From assembly GCF_000283155.1 (NCBI RefSeq), contig NW_004454229.1, positions 8,748,505 to 8,812,504 on the forward strand: DNA of 64,000 bases, written 5' to 3'. Source of the DNA: Ceratotherium simum simum. Its lineage: Eukaryota > Chordata > Mammalia > Perissodactyla > Rhinocerotidae. The position numbers were made by a program, and so were the translations under genes. Below, in pieces: positions 1 through 11,735 of the stretch (its first letter is position 1; every line of letters starts with the position of its first letter). Below the pieces are notes generated by a model. It made no database searches and was not told where the DNA came from. It worked only from the letters and a program-made list of their open reading frames with translations.

Positions 1-499
1 TCTCTGATTTTGACTTAATTATTTTTAATATACTGATACTTAAGTATATGGAAACAAAAAACTAGGTATAAACTCCATATGCTTATAGCTTCGCTACAAT
101 TAGGAAACCAAAATAAATTCACAATTTAAATACAAATAAGACAATGAAGCCAGTGAAATTCAGAGTAGTATCCCTAGTATAATGTGATAAATAGTGGTGT
201 TTTGCAAAAACCAAATCATTGTTAGTGAAATAGTAGAACTAGTAGAAGGAGGTCCAATATTGTATTTATATTTTGATTCAAATAATATTGTTGCAGAGAA
301 AGCTGTTCATATGAGTATACTGTAAAAAAAAAGCAATATTAATATCTTTGAGGCTTTGTTTGCTTGTTCATTATAATCAGACATTATATTTAGCCTGAAC
401 TTTGTAATTGAGCAATCTTTAGATATCATTGTTAATGGGGAACAACTTCATAACCCTGTAGAGGTACATTGTTTACTTCATGACAAGGCTAGCATAGTA

Positions 500-990
500 G
501 CTGTGGTAGGCAGAATAATAGACTCCCAAGATGTCCTAATCCCCAGAACCTCTAAGGATGTTACATTACATGGCAAAGGAGAATTAAAGTTATAGACGTC
601 TTTCAAGTTGCTAATCTGCTGACCTTAATTCTCCTGAATTATCTGAGTGGGCCCACTGTAATCACAATTGTCCTTAAAAGTAGAAGACGGAGTCAGAAGA
701 GTCAGAGAAAGAGATTTGAGGATAGAAGCAAGGTCAGAGTAGTAAGATGTAAGGACTCAACTGGCTTTGAAGATAGAGGAAGGGAACCGTGAGCTCCAGA
801 AGGGAGTTGGTCTCTGAAAGCTGGAAAATACAAAGAAATGGATTTTCCCCTAGAGTCTCCAGAAGGCAAAGCCTAATGAGACATATGTCTGATTTCTAAC
901 CTATAAGACTATAAAATAATACATTTGTGTTGTTTTAGGCCACTAAGTTTGAAGTATGGCAGCAATAGGAAGCTAATACAGTAGCATCTT
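500..990 (+). mobile_element. MaLR-type solo LTR
   Basis: It begins AGGCAGAATAATAGACTCCC and ends with GTGTTGTTTTAGGCCACTAA and an AATAGGAAGCTAATACA terminus. It is an old LTR of the mammalian apparent LTR retrotransposon class (MLT1-like; subfamily from memory). The same family occurs inverted at 41960-42540. No internal retroviral sequence accompanies it. Confidence 0.7.
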
Positions 991-1454
991 GAAATCCTTA
1001 AGTGAGTGGCTAATCCAATTATTTCTGGGATTTGGAACATGCATTCAGTCTTTACTATCACTAGCTACAGTCATTGCTAGTGAACTATTGCAAATTTGTA
1101 TGTTCGCTAGCAAATGGGCCCCTAAATGGGGCCCATTCAGTGCATCTTACCAACAGCATGACTATACCGCTGACTGTTCAGAAAGGACATTTTTTGGGTT
1201 TGATGTGCCATTGGGTGACCTGAGATGACTCTGTTCTCATACTACTACCATGAAAACTTTATGTTACAGTAAGCTTCAGTGTCATATGATCTTCACTTAA
1301 AATTCACTAGATCATAAACATAAACAAGAAACGAGGCCCCTGAAATTGCAAGGCAGTACTTGATTATAAGGTTATCATCATATGATCATTGTAGATGATC
1401 CAGAATATGTATTTACAGGGTTTTTAAGATTATAATAAGAATTAAAATACCACC

Positions 1455-1595
1455 TATGAGCTTGGTGACTCACCTCTCCTATTCTTTGCCTCCTTAACTT
1501 TAATATGGGGATACCTCATGGTGTTATTTGAGGATTAAATGTGTTTCCACTGGTATAATGCCTAGTATTTGGTGAGCATTGGCCCAAAGCAGGAA
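1455..1595 (+). repeat. MIR SINE fragment
   Basis: Resembles the MIR 3' half: GGTGACTCACCTCTCCTA, AATATGGGGATACCTC, GAGGATTAAATG, then a TGCCTAGTATTTGGTGAGC end. Diverged. Confidence 0.6.
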
Positions 1596-2721
1596 TTGGC
1601 AATCTATAAGCTGATTCCAGTCCTCTTTTAGGATTCCACATGGTTTTCAGCTAACTGAAACAGTTCATATCTGATTTCAACTCCGTGTTTGTAGTGACTA
1701 CTCTGAGTGACTTCTAGGCAAAATCTCTCTGTTCTTTCTTACTGAATGGCCACTTGCTATAGGAGGAGAAAGCTGGGGAGCCAGATTAAAAGTATCACAT
1801 GCCAAAGTGAGAGTGGAGAAGGGCAAGATCTCTCTGTATTTGCCATGTTCCTTAGAATGGCAACCCTGAAAGACCCCAAGGAAATTTTGCACATTTGGGG
1901 TATGAGTCCTAGTTCCTGTTCTGTTTTTATAAACGCGAATCAGATTTTCTCAGTAAGCAATTGCTATTGCCATGGGGATTTAAAAGCTAATTTTTGATGT
2001 CATATCTACCAGTGTTTTCTTGCCTCTGCTTATATAACTATTTATAATTGTTTAATTTTAGTTTGACTAATTATCTCATTCTGGTTTAGAATTACTTAAT
2101 TATTTGCTATTTTGTTTTGTGAAGGAGTTATAGAATGTTCTTAGAGTTGGTCAGAAAGTAATGGGCAGAGGTGAATTTAATGTTTAAAGCTTCTGGCTTC
2201 CAGCCTTAAGCTTAATCCATTCAACCACATTGCCTCTTTAATTGTGAATCGAATTTTAAAAAAATAGCACTCATATATTCTTGCTACAGAACAAGCTTAT
2301 TGACATAGCCTCTGATAGTGTTAGTGATTTAAACAGGGAGAGAGACCTGATCCTTTTAGTGGTTTTGTTTGTTTTGTGCAGTTGTGGATTAGCTGCCAAG
2401 AATAGTTTCCTTGTTACAGAATGGGCCTCTAGAATTAGTAGGAAAGTTTGAAAACTAAATACCAAGATGAAGGCTGTTTATTGCATGAGTTCTCTATTGA
2501 CTCAAATTGAAAAAAACCCACTGGGAGAAAATTAAAAGAAGTAAACAGGACTGAAAGGAATCTCCAAACTTTCCCATGAACTAGAATTTGTTGAATTGAT
2601 TTTTGTCCTTCTTTTTCTTTCCCTCATAGTTCTTAGGGAAACTTAATTTTAACTGATCAAAAGAGCAATACTTTCTGATTTGGTAGAGATGGTTTTACCA
2701 GTCTGATTTATTTATTTATTT

Positions 2722-2955
2722 TTTGGTGAAGAAGATTAGCCCTGAGCTAACATCTGTTGCCACTTTCCCTCTTTTTGCTTGAGGAAGATTGTCCCTGAGC
2801 TAACATCTGTGCCAGTCTTCCTCTACTCTATATGTGGGACCACAGCATGGCTTGATGAGCGGTATGTAGATCTGTGCCCAGGATCTGAACCCGCGAACCC
2901 CGGGCCGCTGAAGCAGAGTGCATGAACTTAACCGCTACGCCATTGGGCCGGCCCT
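2722..2955 (-). mobile_element. ERE SINE, antisense
   Basis: A tRNA-derived perissodactyl SINE. Reversed, it begins GGGCCGGCCC (here GGGCCGGCCC at the right end) and carries the duplicated AGCTAACATCTGT-type 3' module. The poly-T at the left is its A-tail. Confidence 0.9.
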
Positions 2956-2989
2956 GTCTGTCTACTTTTTTTAGACTTTATCTTATTCA

Positions 2990-3870
2990 ACCTATGGACA
3001 GCTTTTTAACATTGTTCACCACCACCACCTTGAAATGTTGTAGTTCCTAGTCGTCTCTGACACCAGTCTTCTGATTTTCTTTTTCCATTCTTGCCCCTTC
3101 TTACGACTTTCTTTTATGGGCCCCTCTTTATCTGCCTGGCCATTAAATATTGATGTATTTCAGCATTCTGAGCTAGTGTAATCTTCTTAGTGAACTCTCT
3201 TTGGCTGACCTCATCTACTACCATGGTGTCGTTTGTCATCTCTGTGCTAAAGATTTCCAAATCTGTATTTTTGGGCCAGATATTTCTCCTGAATTCTGAA
3301 CACATTTACTGAACTAGTTATTGGATGTTTCCATGCTGAAGTCACAGAGTGATCTGAAACTAAGTTGAACTTTTCTTTCTCTTCCAAACTTACTCCTCTC
3401 TCTGTTCTTTTTCTTTTCTTTTTTTTGGTGAATGAAAATACCATTCACACAATTTCCTAAGCCTAAAACTTGGGCTTCATCTTTAATTCCTTTTCTCTCC
3501 CCCTTATATATAATTTATTATTCAGTTCTGCAACTCTTTTTCCTAAGTGTCCCATGAATTTGTCCATTTCTTTCTGTTCTTTTTGTCAGGTCACTGTCTT
3601 CTTTTTCTTGCTGTACTTCAACTGTTGCCTGTGCTTGGAAAACTTTATCTATATCTGCCTTCCTCTAGGCTTCCAATTCCAATTTGTCATTTAGATCTCA
3701 GCTTTTAAATACAGTTCTCTAGAAAACCTACTTTACCCCTTAACACTGGGTTAGGTTTCACCCTCTCTGTTCCCACAGCACCCAGCATTCAGCTTTTCCA
3801 GAGCCCTTGACATTATGTTGTAATTGCTCATTTCCTTATTAGTATCTCCCATAAGGCTTAATTCTTTAGG
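2990..3870 (+). repeat. L2 LINE remnant
   Basis: Pyrimidine-rich sequence with wording typical of the L2 3' region (GCCTAAAACTTGGGCTTCAT near 3460, AGATCTCAGCTTTTAAATAC near 3692). It is too decayed to give an intact frame. Confidence 0.5.
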
Positions 3871-3892
3871 AGCAGGAACTTTTTTTTCCTTC

Positions 3893-5037
3893 TATTTATT
3901 CAACAAATTTTTATTGAGTAGCCACTATCTGATGGGTACTGTTCTAGGCATTGGGGATACAATGATGAAGGACAGACAAGGTCTCTGCTATTCGTGGAGT
4001 TCATGTTCTAGCACTATCTAGCAGCTCTAGATAGTAAGTAAAAAATAAATTAAGATTATTTTAGTCTGTGATAAGTGCTATGTGGAGAATGAAACATGGT
4101 GCTGTTGTAGTATGTGACTAGGAAGGAGGAAGTGCTAACTTAGATTAGGTTGTGGGGAAAGCTTCACTAAAGAGGTAAGGTCTGAGCTAAGACCTAAAGG
4201 ATGATGAAGGTCTAGCCATCTGAAGATCTGGGGACAGAGTGTTCTCAAAACAAGGGGAACTGCAGCCTCAAAGGAGTGAAACAAACTTCCAGTTGTAGGA
4301 AAGAGATTGCTATAATGTCGAGAGTGGAGTCAGTGAGGGGAAGAGAGGTGGTGATTCATGAGGTCAGAGAGTAGACGTGGACCAGATATTGTAGGGTCTT
4401 GAGGGTCTTGGTAAGAGGTTTGGATTTTGTTCTAAATTGGAAGCTTCTGGAGAGTTGGAGGAATGATATGATATGACCATAGTGTAGAATGGGTATGGAG
4501 GCAGAGGTGAACACAGAGAGACCAGTTAGGAAGCTGTTGCTGTAGTCCAGCCGAGAGATTATGGTGACTTTAACCAAAGTGATAGTCTAGATTTGTGCTG
4601 TCCAATACAGTAGCCACTAGTCACATGTGGCATAAATTTAAATTAAAACTTTAGTTTTTTGGTCGCACTAGCCACATTTCAAGTGCTTTTAGCTACACGT
4701 GGCTAGTGGCTATCATATTGGACTGAGAAGATGTAAAACATTTCTATCATTGCAGAAAGTTCTATTCAATAACACTGGTCTAGATGGAGAGAAATCGACA
4801 GATTCAATGTATATTTTGGAAGTAGATCTAATGAATTATTGAGGAAAAGAAAGGGAGTGAGGAATCCATTTTTTTTTTTTTGCTTGAGTAACTGGGACTT
4901 TGGGTTGTGGGTTGGCCAACTAGGTGATGATGATGATGCCATTTTCTGAGACCCATGTTGGGGTATGGGTGAACGTTAAGGATTCTGTTTTGGCCATGTT
5001 AAGTTGAGAATCCCATTAGACATCTAAATGGAGATGT
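3893..5037 (+). repeat. Old long interspersed repeat, copy A
   Basis: Starts TTATTTATTCAACAAATTTT and proceeds through TAAGTGCTATGTGGAGAA, CCAGTTAGGAAGCTGTTG and CCATTAGACATCTAAATGGA. The same ordered landmarks recur at 5253-6960 and in part at 58870-60560. It is a high-copy ancient mammalian repeat whose family name I cannot assign with certainty. It is interrupted by a hAT-type element at 4593-4777. Confidence 0.65.
4593..4777. mobile_element. Nonautonomous hAT-type DNA transposon
   Basis: A 185-bp element whose ends are inverted: GTGCTGTCCAATACAGTAGC on the left and GTGGCTAGTGGCTATCATAT followed by an ...AACACTG end on the right. It is flanked by an exact 8-bp duplication, GTCTAGAT, at 4585-4592 and 4778-4785. 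The 8-bp duplication is the hallmark of hAT transposition. It lies inside the older repeat copy A. Confidence 0.85.
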
Positions 5038-5252
5038 CAAATATTACCTTTATTTCTCCAGCACCTAGTACAATAGTAGGTATTCGATAATTACTTGTAG
5101 CGTGTATAAAGAGGTGGATCCTGATGGTTCTACGAGGATAAACAACAGCAAAAGAATTAAAGTCTAAAGAACATGGTGTGTCGGGAACACAGAATCTGTT
5201 TTTGCTGATGCACAGAGTGTGTATAGGGAAATAAGACCAGAAAGTTAGCTTG

Positions 5253-6960
5253 TTGACATTCATTCAGCAAATGGCACCATTTAGGCCCTGGGGATGTACA
5301 TCAGCAAACAAAAAGATGACAGCAAAATCTCTGCTAATATGGAGCTTATATTTGTGGTATGTGTGTGTGTTTAGTCAGGGGCAGTGAGGAGATAGACAAT
5401 AAACCCTATATTAGTAAAATGTATTTTAGACAGTAAAGAGGTGAGGGAATATACTATGCAGATATCTGGAGGAGGAAAATAACAAATGGAGGGAACAGCA
5501 AATACAAGGCTTTGAGGTGGAAATTCCTACAGGCAAGGGATCTAGGGAGCAGAGTGATCTAGGAGGAATTGGAGGAAGAGATGAGGTCAGAGACATAAAG
5601 GGGAGCCTGAGTGTGTAGGGTAGTAGAGGCCATTGTGAGGACTTTGGCTTTTACTCTGAGTAAGATGGGAAGCCCTTGGAAAGTTTTAGTCAGTGGTATG
5701 ATATGACTTGACTTATGTTGAAGCAGGGAAACCAGTTCGGAGTCAGTTCCAATAATGTGACTGAAAGAGATGGTGTCTTGGAATAGAGCATAGTGTGGAG
5801 GGTATTGAGAAGTAAGCATATTCTGTATATACTTTCAAGGTAGAGACAACAACATTTGCTGACAGACTTAGATGTAGTTTGTGAGAGGATAACTCAAGGA
5901 TAACTCTGAGGTATCTGGCTTGGGCAAATAAATAAAAGGATGGAGTTGCAGTTAACTGAAATGGGGAGAAGATTGTAGGAGAGGTTTGAGGTGGGGTGTG
6001 GTATCAAGAATTTGATTTTGGTTTTATGAAGCTGAAATGCTTATTAGACATCCAAGGAGAGATATAAATAGGCTATTGAATGTGAGTCTGGAAATAGGGA
6101 GAGAGGTGTAAACTAGAGACAAATTTGGAAGTCATCAGTATATAGATGGTATTTAAGATATTTAAAGTCCTAAGACTGGATGAGATCACCCATATGAATA
6201 TAGGTAAAAAAAGAAATCCAAGGATTGATCTTTAGGGCACTATGATGTTAAGATGTCTGGGAGATGAGGGGGAACCAGCAAAGGAGAATGAAAATGAACA
6301 GTTAATGAGATTACCGGGAGAATCTGGTATCTTCAAGCCAAGTGAAGAACGTATTTGAAGAAAGAGAAATTATTAACTGTTCCTGAACACTCTGAATATT
6401 GAGTAAGATGAGATTGAGAATTAACCTTAGATTTGGCAAAGTAGAAGTTGCCAGTGTCTTGGAAAACAACCAATTTATTGGAATGGTTAGGGCAAAAACT
6501 TGTTATGAGGGGCTTAGGAGAGAATTTGAGATGCAGAAGGGGAGATAGTTGTAATAGATAATTCAGGAATTTTGTTAAAAGGAGAGGAAAGAAATAGGAG
6601 TGGTAACTAGAGGGGGAAGGTGGGGTCTAAACAGGGTTTGTATTTTAAGCTGGGAGATATGGAATATTTATATGCCAGAGGGAATGATTCAGTCAAGAGT
6701 GAGAGATTGATACAGGAGAAAGAAGAGCTAATAGTAGAAACCAAGTCCTTTAGTAGGTGGGGGAAGGAATCCCGTGCATAATTGGAGGAGTCGGTCTTAG
6801 ATAGTGTGTGACCATGGTATGAGTGGCTGTGTGTGGTTGAGGAAAAGATAATTAGAAATGAGGAGGTCAAGGAACTTAGAGGCCACGTATTAGACAGATC
6901 ATCTGTAGGGATATTATTTACACCCAAAATGACGACCACAGTAGCAGTGGGCAAAAAGAC
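5253..6960 (+). repeat. Old long interspersed repeat, copy B
   Basis: The same landmarks as copy A in the same order, more complete on the right: AGATATCTGGAGGAGG, GAGGACTTTGGCTTTTACTC, TTATTAGACATCCAAGGAGA, ATAGATGGTATTTAAGAT, GTAAGATGAGATTGAGAATT. It is oriented like copy A and begins about 215 bp after it. Confidence 0.65.
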
Positions 6961-7799
6961 ATTAAGTCAGAATGAGAGGGAGTTGGCAAGGAGATTGGTT
7001 GATGTCTATAACAAGAAAAGGTATTGGGTAGTATAATCTGATGGGCTGCACTTCAGAGACAGTGGGGTTTTTGAGGGAGGAGGTTTGAGTCAAGATTTCC
7101 TTTAGACCGTGGTTCATTACTACACTATGCAAATTGGTCAACATGTAAAATTTCATTGTGAATTAATAAATGTATGCTCTGATCAGCAATTGCTGCTAAT
7201 ATCTCAAAAAAAGAGAGACATTATATGCCTTGGGCTGAAGGTGCACAACACCATGTAGTCTTTGAAAAGAAAACAAAAATCAAACAAATCTGATCAAGTC
7301 TAGATCTAAGAGGGGGCTAGAAATTGTGCATTATGCTGCTATAAAGAATGGGTCAGCAAAATGAGACTATGGAATCCTCTATAGGACAAACCAATTGGTT
7401 TCTTTAACAAAAGAATGCAAGAAGAAAAAAACAGAAATGGAGGAACAACCTATAAATTTAAAGAAACGCAAGAGACATATCAACCAATTGCAGTATATGG
7501 ATTGTATTTGGATTCTAATTCAATAAAAATATAACAACAAAAACCAGAAATGTATTATAAACTAATCAAGAAACCTTCTGATTGGATGCCATTCATGATT
7601 TCTTAAATTTATACATCATAACAATATTGCATAAGTATATACAGATACATTTTTTAGTTATCTTTTAGAGATACATAGAGATCTATTTACAGAGAAAATG
7701 AAAGCCAAATTCAGTGTGAGTTGATGGTTGAAAATATATACTTTTATAAAGTTAATTACCAAGACATATTAATGATCTTATATGCTAGGATGTTATGGA

Positions 7800-8403
7800 A
7801 AATATTGATTTATTCTGTATGTCTGCACATAAATAAGAAAAACATGATTAATCTAATAAAAATGGGCAAAAGACACAAGTAAGCATTTCATAAGAAGTGT
7901 GTATGGTGTTTTGCAAGTGTTGGAGAATATATAAATCCATAAGCTTTCTAAAGATTTTAGCATTGCCAAAATCTCTTTGGAAAACAGTTGACATTATCTC
8001 GTAAATTGGACATTCACATAAACTATGACTTAGCAGTTTCATTCATAGGTATATATCAAAGAGAAAATCTTACCATGTACGAGAATGGTCATAGCAGCAC
8101 TGTTTATAATAGCAAAATTGTAGAAACAAGTACCCTTTAGTGGTAGATTGAATGAATAAATAGTCTCTCCATTAACAAGAGAGTAGATGAATAAAAACAA
8201 TGGAATATTATACAGTGATCAAATCAAGTAACTATAGCAAGCACAACGGTGTGGATGAATCTCAATAAAACAAGTCCCAAAATATTACATATAGCATAAT
8301 ACCCTTTTTTCTAAAGCTAAGAACAATTAAAATAAGAATACATATATGAATATGAATAATATATATTTCTATATATGAATAGAGGGAGCTACGCATACAT
8401 GTG
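7800..8403 (+). repeat. Old L1 3' region, left part
   Basis: Contains the diverged L1M-type 3' UTR wording: GGTATATATCAAAGAGAAAA, GAATGGTCATAGCAGCACTG, TGGAATATTATACAGTG. It continues beyond the DNA transposon at 8406-8829. Confidence 0.65.
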
Positions 8404-8405
8404 TA

Positions 8406-8829
8406 CAGTAGTCCTCCTTATCCATGGTTTCACTTTCTGCAGTTTCAGTTACCCGTGGTCAACCACGGTCCGAAAATAATGCTATGTCACAATGCCTACA
8501 TCATTCACCTCACTTCATCTCATCACGTAGGCATTGTGTCATCTCACATCATCACAAGAAGAAGGGTGAGTACAGTACGATAAGATATTTTGAGAGAGAG
8601 AGACAGAGACCACATTCACATAACTTTTATTACAATGTATATTATGATTGTTCTATTTTATTATTAGTTGTTGTTAATCTCCTACTGTGCCTAATTTATA
8701 AATTAAACTTTATCATAGGATGTATATATAGGAAAAAACGTAGTATATATAGGGTTCAGTACTATTGGCAGTTTCAGGGATCCACTTGGGGTCTTAGAAC
8801 GTATCCCTGTGGACAAAGGGGGACTACTG
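8406..8829. mobile_element. Tigger/mariner-type nonautonomous DNA transposon (MER2-like)
   Basis: A 424-bp element with inverted ends (CAGTAGTCCTCCTTATCCAT at the left; GGACAAAGGGGGACTACTG at the right). It is flanked by the TA dinucleotide duplicated at 8404-8405 and 8830-8831, as expected for the Tc1/mariner-pogo superfamily. The family name is from memory. It splits an older L1 3' end. Confidence 0.85.
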
Positions 8830-8831
8830 TA

Positions 8832-9045
8832 CATATATAAAGAAAACTGTATAAAAGAGAGAAGCAAGAGAAGGGTGAACAGGGGATTCAGGGTGGTGGC
8901 TCCCTTGGGAGAGGAGAGGCAATGGGATGGGGAGGGCTACTGCACTCTATGGTTAGATGGAAGTATTATCAAAGTCCTGGTTTTTTGTTTGGGTGATGGG
9001 TTTATAGGTGCTTATTATATTATTAAAAATAGTAATTAGCTAAAC
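8832..9045 (+). repeat. Old L1 3' region, right part
   Basis: The continuation of the L1 3' UTR after the transposon: GGGTGGTGGCTCCCTTGGGA, CCTGGTTTTTTGTTTGGGTG and TTATAGGTGCTTATTATATT. Confidence 0.65.
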
Positions 9046-9258
9046 AAAAGCAAGCCATTATGGACCAATAAAGACAAATGCCGTGAACCAAGGATAATGA
9101 TTATTACATTTCTTTATATTATAACTGAATTTTAACTAAAGAAAAATACTATTCTGTATACATAGCTACATAAATAATATTTTAAAACTCTATAGATACA
9201 GCCATCAGAAAAGTATACTCATGAGTGTTGATTTTTGCCTAACTTTAGAAAGATTTCT

Positions 9259-9410
9259 GGGCTGGCCCTGTGGCTTGGTGGTTAAGTGCGCGCGCTGCGA
9301 TGCTGGCGGCCCGGGTTCGGATCCCGGGTGCGCATCGAGGCACCACTTCTCTGTCCATCCTGGGGCCGAGTCCCACATACAGCAACTAGAAGGGTGTGCA
9401 GCTATGACAT
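9259..9410 (+). mobile_element. ERE SINE, cut by assembly gap
   Basis: Head GGCTGGCCCTGTGGCTTGG, B-box GGTTCGGATCCCGGG, then ACATACAGCAACTAGAAGG. It runs into the N block at 9411. The 3' end and tail are missing from the assembly, probably because of the repeat itself. Confidence 0.93.
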
Positions 9411-9510
9411 NNNNNNNNNNNNNNNNNNNNNNNNNNNNNNNNNNNNNNNNNNNNNNNNNNNNNNNNNNNNNNNNNNNNNNNNNNNNNNNNNNNNNNNNNN
9501 NNNNNNNNNN
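9411..9510. other. Assembly gap (100 N)
   Basis: Exactly 100 ambiguous bases, the conventional placeholder for a gap of unknown size. The true length is unknown. Confidence 0.99.
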
Positions 9511-9600
9511 AAAAATGCATGTAGCTTGACTGACTGGAGAATGCTTTGGGTTTTTCTGAATACTTGAAATTATTTTGCTTAATTAGAAATACTGTTTCTG

Positions 9601-9846
9601 GGGCCGGCCCGGTGGCGCAAGCTGTTGGGTGTGCACGCTCCGCTGCGGCGGCCCAGGGTTCGCTGGTTCGGATCCCGGGCACGCACCGGCACACTGCTTT
9701 GGCAAGCCATGCTGTGGCGGCGTCCCATATAAAGTGGAGGAGGATGGGCACGGATGTTAGCCCAGGGCCGTCTTCCTCGGCAAAAAAAGAGGAGGATTGG
9801 CGGATGTTAGCACAGGGCTGATCTCCTCGCAAAAAAAAAAAAAAAG
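9601..9846 (+). mobile_element. ERE SINE with 10-bp target-site duplication
   Basis: Head GGGCCGGCCCGGTGGCGCAA, B-box, then the two-part GGATGTTAGC module and an A-tail. Flanked by ACTGTTTCTG at 9591-9600 and 9847-9856. Confidence 0.95.
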
Positions 9847-9968
9847 ACTGTTTCTGAAAACATTTCTAAAGCATGTTAGTTTATTTTTCTGTTGTATTAA
9901 GAAAATAATGATGACATGTATGAGTGATTCATGATTGAATTTCATATAATGCTTCAATGTGATGATAA

Positions 9969-10216
9969 TTTTTTTTTTGGTGAGGAAGATTGGCCCTGAG
10001 CTAACATCTCTTGCCAATCTTCCTCTTTTTGCTTGACGAAGATTGTCCCTGAGCTAACATCTGTGCCAGTCTTCCTCTATTTTTTGTATGTGGAACACCA
10101 CCACAGCATGGCTTGATGAGTGGTGTGTAGATCCACACCTGGGATCTGAATGTATAAACCCCGCGCTGCCAAAGCTGAGCACGCAAACTTAACCACCATG
10201 CTGCCAGGCCGGACCC
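9969..10216 (-). mobile_element. ERE SINE, antisense
   Basis: Poly-T, then GGTGAGGAAGATTGGCCCTG, the TGTGCCAGTCTTCCTC module and the reversed head AGGCCGGACCC. Confidence 0.92.
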
Positions 10217-10639
10217 GTGATTATTATTTTAGAGGGCACAAAAGATTTGGCTTACTTTGGCCAGGCTTAGAACATAATCCTGGAATTTGCCTTTTTCACT
10301 AAATCCCTAATAATGAAACGGTTTTCTTAGGACTTCTTCCTTCTAAAAATGATGTTTTCTCTTTTTCCACACTTCATTCTCGTTAATTGAAATTGTATTG
10401 GTTGAAGTTTGTTGTAGTTTTGCGGTAATTTTCAGTCTCATATTATTCTGGTTTTGGCTCCAAGCTGCTCACATTATTTAAAAATGCTAATTCATGTTTA
10501 TTTAAATACCTGCTTTATTATAGATGCTTTGCTAGGTGCATACTCATTAATCAAATGATCATAATAATAATAAGTGTATAATTACCACCTGAGCTAAGGG
10601 AAATGCTTTTGTGAGAGCACAAACGACCTGACCTGGGTT

Positions 10640-11095
10640 AGGAAGTGACCTTTAATCTGAGATCCACAGGATGACTAGTAACCAGTTGAAAGGTGTACTG
10701 GTCATGGTATAGGATTCGGGTTAGCAGAAACCACTTATACAAAGGAGCTGTGCCAGGAGGGAGTGCAGCCTGACTAGTAAATAAAGGAAATAGTGTATGG
10801 TAGTGGTGGGAATCAAAGGTGAGACAAAACAACAGAGACAGTCAGGGGCCTGATTTATTTAAGACCTAAGAGCGATGGGAAACCCCTGAAGATTTTTAAT
10901 TACGAGGCTGCTGAGGAACAGATTTGTGTTCTGAAAAGAATACTTGTTTAACGTCTGTCTTCCTGGATAGACTGTAGGCTCCACAAGTGGAGGGAGGAGC
11001 TATTGATCTCACCAAATGCAATACAAGTAGGTACTTAATAAATATTGTGCCACCATTTACTAGCTTGGTGCCTGGCCCGTAGTAAGAGCTCAGTA
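10640..11095 (+). repeat. Old repeat fragments ending in an L2 3' end
   Basis: The last part carries the L2 3'-end signature: TAGACTGTAGGCTCCACAAG, then TGCCTGGCCCGTAGTAAGAG and CTCAGTAATGTT. The left part is only weakly assignable. Confidence 0.5.
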
Positions 11096-11522
11096 ATGTT
11101 ACCTGTGGTTTTTCATTGCTTGGGATTGGCCTTTGGTGTGGACAGTGGCTGCTGTGGAGTTAGGGGTCTCATGAGATAGTTCAATCCAACAGTGTCTATT
11201 GAAGACTTGGAGGAATCAACAGCTAAATTTATTAGAATTTTGTCACTTCTTTTCTCTCAGGCCCCAAAGATGTACAGAGCAGAAAAGTGGTTGAGAATTC
11301 TGTGAATAAATCAGATCAGCCTTCAGGGAGGGGACACAGTAGGCACTCCTGCTCTCCACTATTCCTTTTATTCAATTGGAGTTTGGGGCCTTTAAGATTG
11401 CTTTTATAGAACGATTTCTTTTAGAGTTCTCAGGTAAAATTCCCTTTCCACAGTTCATTTGAAGTAGTCTCAACCGTATTCTTCAGTTATATTAGTTTAT
11501 TTTATATAAAGTGGAATACCTT

Positions 11523-11735
11523 GGGCCGGCCCCATGGCTTAGTGGTTAAGTGCGCGCGCTCCGCTGCTGGTGGCCTGGGTTCGGATCCCGGGCGTGCACT
11601 GACGCACCGCTTCTCCGGCCATGCTGAGGCCGTGTCCCACATACAGCAACTAGAAGGATGTGCAGCTATGACATACAACTATCTACTGGGCCTTTGGGGG
11701 AAAAAATAAATAAATAAAATTATTAAACAAAAAAA
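11523..11735 (+). mobile_element. ERE SINE (short type)
   Basis: A complete copy with head GGGCCGGCCCCATGGCTTAG, B-box GGTTCGGATCCCGGG and an AATAAATAAATAAAATT tail. The duplicated flank AAGTGGAATACCTT is seen at about 11508-11522 and 11736-11749. Confidence 0.95.

Noticed and set aside
9301..9330. tRNA-like B-box sequences in EREs as genuine tRNA genes
   Set aside because: Only the promoter-like head of the tRNA ancestor remains. Cloverleaf arms are not preserved and the element continues into SINE body.
9286..9567. Open frames spanning the N block
   Set aside because: They are artefacts of translating ambiguous bases.
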